Origin: Odiellus spinosus
Taxonomy: Eukaryota > Arthropoda > Arachnida > Opiliones > Phalangiidae
Assembly (NCBI GenBank): GCA_963920705.1
Contig: OY987226.1
Span: forward strand, 16,680,501-16,744,500
DNA length: 64,000 nt
Direction of reading: 5' to 3'
Translations under genes and position numbers: made by a program
Part shown: piece after piece, positions 60,712-64,000 of the stretch
Numbering within the stretch: position 1 is the stretch's first letter
Layout of the letters: each line of letters begins with the position of its first letter
The notes under the pieces: generated by a model
Database searches by the model: none
Told to the model about the DNA's origin: nothing
The model's input: the letters and a program-made list of their open reading frames with translations, nothing else

Positions 60712-63708
60712 GCTTATTATGTTGCCTGCTTGTTTTATTTATTATTGGGTCTTCTAGAACCAAAGCTTTGGCTCAAAATAAAAATAGTCGCAAAACTTCA
60801 CATTGTGTTGACCAATATTATAATTTAACTAAAATTATAAGTTGGGAGCGCCATCTGTCTCATAAATATTGGTGTAAAAAAATTATAGATATAGGCACGA
60901 AATCAATTTATCATTAAGATCTTTATCGTATGAATTATATGATCAGCACAAGGGTGGTCTTCTATTTTTGATAATTCATGACTACAATAATTTAGTAATT
61001 TGCCTCATATATATATATTTTCCTAGACGTCCACTTAGTTTAGGCACTCTTTCATCCGAGTTTTAAATAATAACAGAAGTATAATAGGAGAAGTAGGCGA
61101 GCCTCCATTAACTAGTGGGATCGAGACATCCCTTAACTTAAAATATGAGCTAGGGCCTCAAAATTTGGCCTTTTCGTGGGAAACCGCAGATGAAACTTGA
61201 AATCACGCACAAGGCAGTTTCACGCCATCTTTACTCTACATTCGAATCATTGTTTGATATTTTTCTTGTTACTTTCAAAATTGTAAGGCTTGAAATTATC
61301 AGTAAAATCAGAAATAGATGAACCGAAATTATCAACGAGCTATTCCTCTAACGCCACAGGCAAGTTCTCCGTTTCCCCTCTCTTAGACGACAGTTGTAGC
61401 CCCCTCCCCCGCGGAATTTCGCCTAGCCGAGAAACGTTGAATGCGCCACCTGGCTTGGTTTGCAGCCGTCGCTACGTGGGGCGATCAGTTTCCCAAGATC
61501 CTCCTCGGTATTTCCTTGAGGCCGAGGAAGCCCATTCCCCCAGTGCTTACCCTCCCCATTCACTCCAAATAAAATGCATTTCCCAATCTAAGCTCTCGTT
61601 GATAATTTCGGTTCATCTATTTCTGGTAAAATGAAATCTTCCAAAAATGCTAGGTTGGATACCTATACTTACCTATATTTACTTCTGCTAATAATAATAA
61701 AAGTAATAAGTAATAGGAAAGTGCTTTTGACTTATCCTATCTAAGCCTTGGTTAATGCACTGATATAAGTTTATAACTTAACTTCTATTGTTTTACATGC
61801 ATTTCTTTCCAGTTTAATGGTGTTTTTGGGCTTATCAATTTCCACCATCGAACTTTTCAGTCCAAGTTTATTTACTATTCTCGGAAACCAGGTAAGCTAG
61901 TAATAAAGTTTTTTTTTGCAAAAAAGCTTTTACATATATAATAATGTTACTACTAAAATTTACTATGATCTAAAAAATGCTTGAATCATTTTTGAATTTT
62001 GTGTCTATTTCATTCGCAGGAAGGGGATCCAAGTCAGTGGAGTCTACTTTTAGACATTAACTTTTCTTCTCCCAGCATCGAGTATAAAAATCCGCTCAAT
62101 TTTGGATCCATTTTAGCTTGCGTCAATTTTTGCTTGCAGTCTAGGGCTAAAAATGAAACTTTACACAGGTAACTTTAATCATTTAATGTTGACTAACAGA
62201 ATGGGTCCTTGAAATTAGGTGGACCCCATATTTGGGAGCTCAACATATCATTTTATGTTAAGTATTGATTTTAGTTTTAATTTAATTACAATTTTACTTG
62301 TGTACAAATTCTAGGCATCTATCAACATATATTTTAGAAAAGAGCTTAGTTTTGCTGCTATCGCAAGGTCTCGTTTGTCAAATAAGTCCATTATTTTCTG
62401 TAAGGGATCAGCAATTGATGAGAAGAGAATTAAACGCTGAATTGGTAAGTTGATCTTTCTGCCCAAAAAGTCCAAATTTCTTTTATTCCCAAAAGTCCAA
62501 ATTTCTTTTACTGTCAAAAGTCCGAATTTCTTTTGCCCGCCAAAAGTCCGAATTTCTTTTGCCCGCCAAAAGTCCGAATTTCTTTTGCCCGCCAAAAGTC
62601 CGAATTTCTTTTGCCCGCCAAAAGTCCGAATTTCTTTTGCCCGCCAAAAGTCCGAATTTCTTTTGCCCGCCAAAAGTCCGAATTTCTTTTGCCCGCCAAA
62701 AGTCCGAATTTCTTTTGCCCGCCAAAAGTCCGAATTTCTTTTGCCCGCCAAAAGTCCGAATTTCTTTTGCCCGCCAAAAGTCCGAATTTCTTTTGCCCGC
62801 CAAAAGTCCGAATTTCTTTTGCCCGCCAAAAGTCCGAATTTCTTTTGCCCGCCAAAAGTCCGAATTTCTTTTGCCCGCCAAAAGTCCGAATTTCTTTTGC
62901 CCGCCAAAAGTCCGAATTTCTTTTGCCCGCCAAAAGTCCGAATTTCTTTTGCCCGCCAAAAGTCCGAATTTCTTTTGCCCGCCAAAAGTCCGAATTTCTT
63001 TTGCCCGCCAAAAGTCCGAATTTCTTTTGCCCGCCAAAAGTCCGAATTTCTTTTGCCCGCCAAAAGTCCGAATTTCTTTTGCCCGCCAAAAGTCCGAATT
63101 TCTTTTGCCCGCCAAAAGTCCGAATTTCTTTTGCCCGCCAAAAGTCCGAATTTCTTTTGCCCGCCAAAAGTCCGAATTTCTTTTGCCCGCCAAAAGTCCG
63201 AATTTCTTTTGCCCGCCAAAAGTCCGAATTTCTTTTGCCCGCCAAAAGTCCGAATTTCTTTTGCCCGCCAAAAGTCCGAATTTCTTTTGCCCGCCAAAAG
63301 TCCGAATTTCTTTTGCCCGCCAAAAGTCCGAATTTCTTTTGCCCGCCAAAAGTCCGAATTTCTTTTGCCCGCCAAAAGTCCGAATTTCTTTTGCCCGCCA
63401 AAAGTCCGAATTTCTTTTGCCCGCCAAAAGTCCGAATTTCTTTTGCCCGCCAAAAGTCCGAATTTCTTTTGCCCGCCAAAAGTCCGAATTTCTTTTGCCC
63501 GCCAAAAGTCCAAGTTAATTTACATCTAGTTTTATTTTTCCAGTCTTCTCTTTCCTTGGTATTAAGTCGAGCTGTCCGTCGAGAGGATGGTTCGCCATCT
63601 TCACCAATGAACAAAAAAATTAATAGTTCCGATGACAAACTTTTGGTTCTGAGTAGTAGAAATTTCCTTAAATTTGCAATTAACGTAATTGAAGTTGTTT
63701 TTAAATAA
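38351..63708 (+). CDS. Nup188: Nucleoporin Nup188 (complete, 37 exons)
   Basis: Large alpha-solenoid scaffold nucleoporin of the nuclear pore inner ring. Exons: 38351-38401, 38530-38603, 38733-38895, 38957-39094, 39185-39310, 39384-39431, 39489-39575, 40216-40292, 40372-40690, 41657-41746, 41809-41997, 42382-42550, 43179-43413, 43469-43633, 44020-44128, 44181-44368, 45241-45357, 45416-45671, 45750-45962, 46086-46246, 47078-47209, 51155-51230, 51298-51438, 51495-51569, 51963-52039, 52106-52263, 52325-52428, 53498-53629, 55607-55702, 55866-56000, 56061-56198, 59243-59317, 59417-59547, 61813-61891, 62020-62168, 62315-62444, 63544-63708. Phases agree throughout; total 4,968 nt, 1,655 aa (animal Nup188 is around 1,700-1,750). 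Family-like segments: DMWVLISGTSLL (start), YEYKGTRE, GPILLAWMLLRH (about 308-319), IFPVEITPTLRILTSLA, GTIGELI...VRWHQVVNGW, FPNHHKWRF, LACLGSEASAVRDLFLLRL, LRHFSLNDALNF. An in-frame TAA precedes the ATG. Exons are AT-rich. The long introns carry the mobile elements and satellites listed separately. Confidence 0.94.
39588..40163. mobile_element. hAT-like MITE (576 bp) in Nup188 intron 7
   Basis: Terminal repeats taggggtgtgcgagtactcg and ggactcgcacaccacta, flanked by a perfect 8-bp duplication gtccaaac (39580-39587 and 40164-40171). An 8-bp TSD with TAGGGGTG-type ends is typical of the hAT superfamily. Subterminal regions are packed with gactcg words. Removing the element plus one TSD copy leaves an intron of 56 bp. 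The short open frames inside are artefacts of the inverted repeats. Confidence 0.88.
40800..41656. repeat. Repeated exon-10-like fragments with aagccttg hairpins (intron 9)
   Basis: Three diverged copies of the start of exon 10 (gtggttccaaatttact) precede the real exon at 41657: near 40919, 41041 and 41185. The last extends furthest (cttaacacactcatgta, then ttttactatt). Each copy is preceded by a small inverted pair of the type aagccttgttccttgta...ccaaggctta. Segment 41250-41580 is unrelated and unassigned. Confidence 0.6.
42018..42326. mobile_element. MITE-like element (309 bp) in Nup188 intron 11
   Basis: Left end gaatagatttaacacaagaa, then tattgaa and, further in, gctagtcacaa. The right end is the mirror (ttgtgactagc, then ttcaatattcttgtg and ttaaatctattc). 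TIRs are about 70 bp, imperfect. The interior is GC-richer and non-coding. Without it the 384-bp intron would be about 75 bp. No TSD identified. Confidence 0.75.
43048..43130. repeat. Fragment of the FB-1 foldback family in Nup188 intron 12
   Basis: ttggcacggtgattctga, gaataaattcaaaaac and catttttagctcgtatttt match the FB-1 arm at 11600-11660 (reverse strand). The same intron has many gggcctaaat/atttaggccc words (42600-42960), a degenerate interspersed repeat. Confidence 0.6.
43634..44019. repeat. Diverged duplicate of the exon 14/15 junction in intron 14
   Basis: 43655-43735 reads ctctctaatttagcagattt, then gatagcgatattggggtc and ccaagtggct: a decayed copy of the exon 15 acceptor and start (44000-44055). 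43940-43965 likewise resembles the end of exon 14. Between them lies an aagg/ccttgttccttgta...ccaaggctta inverted pair like those of intron 9. Confidence 0.55.
44881..45077. repeat. Long near-perfect inverted repeat (98-bp arms, 1-bp loop) in Nup188 intron 16
   Basis: The arms 44881-44978 and 44980-45077 are almost exact reverse complements (aaaaacagaagggcagaa... / ...ttctgcccttctgttttt) around a single C. The words aaggcctagtgaaaaaattc and its complement lie at the centre. Partial extra copies of aagccttggttatg flank it at 44815-44870. RNA from it would fold into one long hairpin. Confidence 0.9.
46247..47077. other. Nup188 intron 20, nothing recognised
   Basis: 830 bp of non-coding DNA with ordinary composition, no TIRs or tandem repeats seen. 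The short frame continuing from exon 20 stops at 46432 and has no domain. Confidence 0.6.
47216..51150. repeat. 23-bp satellite, about 170 copies, filling Nup188 intron 21
   Basis: The unit gttaatttgtttcaatcaac+gaa is repeated almost without interruption. The first units (47216-47390) are variants with cattgaatttaa; later blocks alternate ttTgtt and ttGgtt variants. A block containing two atcatcgaag units, one ttccaatcaaag unit and three 25-bp gttataattt units recurs 788 bp apart (47837 and 48625), showing a higher-order duplication. The array begins within a few bases of the donor (47210) and ends 4-10 bp before the acceptor (51154). Confidence 0.97.
52429..53497. other. Nup188 intron 27, with one transposon-end-like sequence
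   Basis: Contains cagggtgaccacatttcc at 52634, matching the left terminus of the element at 59759-59991. The opposite terminus was not found. The stretches of cctatattt/cccatatttta at 52650-52690 and 53190-53250 may be its remains. No coding signal. Confidence 0.5.
53788..55071. repeat. 17-bp satellite, about 75 copies, in Nup188 intron 28
   Basis: The unit atcgctagatacaaaaa is repeated, with scattered 16-bp units lacking one A (for example 54600-54670 and 54950-55010). Flanks are rich in gtctcgag/ctcgagtc words, suggesting it sits within an older repeat. A long A run follows at 55225-55250. Confidence 0.97.
56231..58252. mobile_element. hAT-like element enlarged by an internal satellite, Nup188 intron 31
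   Basis: Left end tagaggtgtgagagcgctcg and right end ggctcgcacacctcta match each other and the hAT-like MITE at 39588-40163. Flanks cgtatttt and cctatttt are an 8-bp near-duplication. Between the ends lies the 31-bp satellite (56321-57887) plus gctcgagct-rich subterminal sequence. No transposase remains. Confidence 0.8.
56321..57887. repeat. 31-bp satellite, about 50 copies, each with a Pol III B-box match
   Basis: The unit is gagctcgtcagggttcgagt + ccaaaaatcta. A block around 56850-57000 carries agttcg instead of agctcg, and one unit near 57720 lacks a C. Each unit contains GGTTCGAGTCC, which fits the B-box consensus GGTTCGANNCC of tRNA genes. Confidence 0.97.
58289..59124. mobile_element. 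TTAA-flanked DNA transposon remnant (Kolobok-like)
   Basis: Termini aggaatggttc and gcaccattcct are inverted repeats, each bordered by TTAA (58285-58288 and 59125-59128). It encodes a THAP-like fragment (58601 onward). TTAA target sites together with THAP-domain proteins are known from the Kolobok superfamily; piggyBac shares TTAA but not THAP. Length 836 bp, non-autonomous. Confidence 0.75.
58601..58801 (+). pseudogene. THAP-type zinc finger fragment inside the TTAA element
   Basis: The frame begins MPSCIIKECKNFSSRF and continues FYTVPDHLKYPELASKWLKR, matching the start of a THAP domain: the two N-terminal cysteines spaced C-x4-C, then the proline and tryptophan. The downstream C-x2-H pair is missing; the frame changes character after PRVRIADG and stops at 58801. 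Probably the first exon of a transposase left in a deleted copy. Confidence 0.55.
59759..59991. mobile_element. MITE-like element with CAGGATGACCACA termini (233 bp)
   Basis: caggatgaccacatttc at the left and gttgtggtcatcctg at the right are inverted repeats of 13 bp or more. A related end lies at 52634. The interior is AT-rich. A TSD could not be confirmed. Confidence 0.65.
59992..61304. other. Middle of Nup188 intron 33
   Basis: Non-coding AT-rich DNA. It includes a run of about 40 T at 60671-60710. No exon, TIR or satellite seen. Confidence 0.55.
61305..61631. mobile_element. MITE-like element with perfect 30-bp TIRs
   Basis: agaaatagatgaaccgaaat, then tatcaacgag, at 61310-61339 is exactly mirrored at 61593-61625. 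The interior is GC-rich (ccccctcccccgcggaattt) and leaves a 114-aa frame open, which has no domain. The insertion is in Nup188 intron 33. Confidence 0.8.
62456..63512. repeat. 26-bp satellite, about 40 copies, filling Nup188 intron 36
   Basis: The unit ccgaatttcttttgcccgcc + aaaagt is essentially invariant. The first two or three units at the donor side are diverged (ctgcccaaaaagtccaaatt). The array occupies about 96% of the 1,099-bp intron, ending about 30 bp before the acceptor. The - strand of each unit reads TTTTGGCGGGC, an E2F-like core. The long open frames in all phases are a consequence of the repeat. Confidence 0.97.
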
Positions 63709-63825
63709 TTAAAAAAAGTAGTTCCAAAAAATTTGTGTCAATTTAATTTAAATCTAATAATCTACAGACCTATAAGAGATATTTTCCTAAAATCTCAATT
63801 TATAAAATTCTCAAGTTTTTCAAGT
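63709..63825 (+). other. Nup188 3' flank
   Basis: Likely 3' UTR after the stop at 63706-63708. No AATAAA is seen; aattaaa directly after the stop is the nearest variant. Confidence 0.35.
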
Positions 63826-64000
63826 GTAGTTTCCAAGACCAAATTTAACAAGAGCCGTTTTTCTATAGTAGTTTACCAAAAGCCGTGCTTGAAGAGGAGT
63901 TTTTCAAGAGACATTCTTCAAGAGTAGTTTTCAAGAGCAGTGCTTGAAGAGCAGATTTTCAAGAGTAGCTTTACTGGAATAGTTTTCCAAGAGCAGTTAT
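63826..64000. repeat. Degenerate tandem repeat (about 20-24 bp) running off the window
   Basis: Variants of agtagttttcaagagcagt and gcttgaagag recur until the end of the window. Confidence 0.7.

Noticed and set aside
61290-61634. 114-aa open frame
   Set aside because: Spans both TIRs and the interior of a MITE in Nup188 intron 33; no family motif.
62311-63708. Several 320-400 aa open frames on both strands
   Set aside because: All are translations of the 26-bp satellite (26 x 3 = 78, so all frames repeat). The only real coding parts here are Nup188 exons 36 and 37.

Overview
The window is AT-rich eukaryotic DNA: genes are split by many introns with GT...AG borders, most intergenic DNA is A/T-rich with long homopolymer runs, and there are no bacterial operons. 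The best protein matches are a GLUT1-type sugar transporter that closely resembles insect Glut1 and the nucleoporin Nup188. This points to an arthropod, probably an insect or close relative. The species cannot be read from the sequence.

Layout. (1) 1-10.5 kb: the 3' two thirds of a Glut1 gene on the + strand (8 exons recovered; the 5' exons lie outside the window). (2) 10.5-16 kb: intergenic DNA with several inverted-repeat (foldback/MITE-like) elements. (3) 16.4-20.7 kb: a short GC-rich three-exon + strand gene that I do not recognise. (4) 20.7-28.6 kb: gene-poor DNA ending in a roughly 3.8 kb block that is extremely A-rich on the + strand. (5) 28.6-29.0 kb: a 21-bp satellite. (6) 30.3-37.5 kb: a tandem duplication on the - strand carrying two intact five-exon SAM-dependent methyltransferase genes of the METTL27 (WBSCR27) type, 223 and 222 aa. 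(7) 38.35-63.71 kb: a complete Nup188 gene on the + strand, 37 exons reconstructed with consistent phase, 1,655 aa. (8) 63.7-64.0 kb: 3' flank with a degenerate short repeat running off the edge.

The striking feature is the repeat landscape. The short Nup188 introns are about 52-80 bp. The long ones are inflated by identifiable insertions or by very homogeneous tandem arrays (23-bp, 17-bp, 31-bp and 26-bp units). The 31-bp array lies inside a hAT-like element and each unit carries a perfect match to the RNA polymerase III B-box consensus. The 26-bp units each carry an E2F-like core. One array seems to have grown from the short intron that houses it. Several elements can be delimited to the base from target-site duplications: a 576-bp hAT-like MITE beside a Nup188 splice donor, a TTAA-flanked element with a THAP-like remnant (Kolobok-like), and a roughly 241-bp MITE whose empty site is preserved in the paralogous methyltransferase gene.

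The genes share no pathway: sugar uptake at the plasma membrane (Glut1), small-molecule or protein methylation (METTL27-like) and the nuclear pore inner ring (Nup188).
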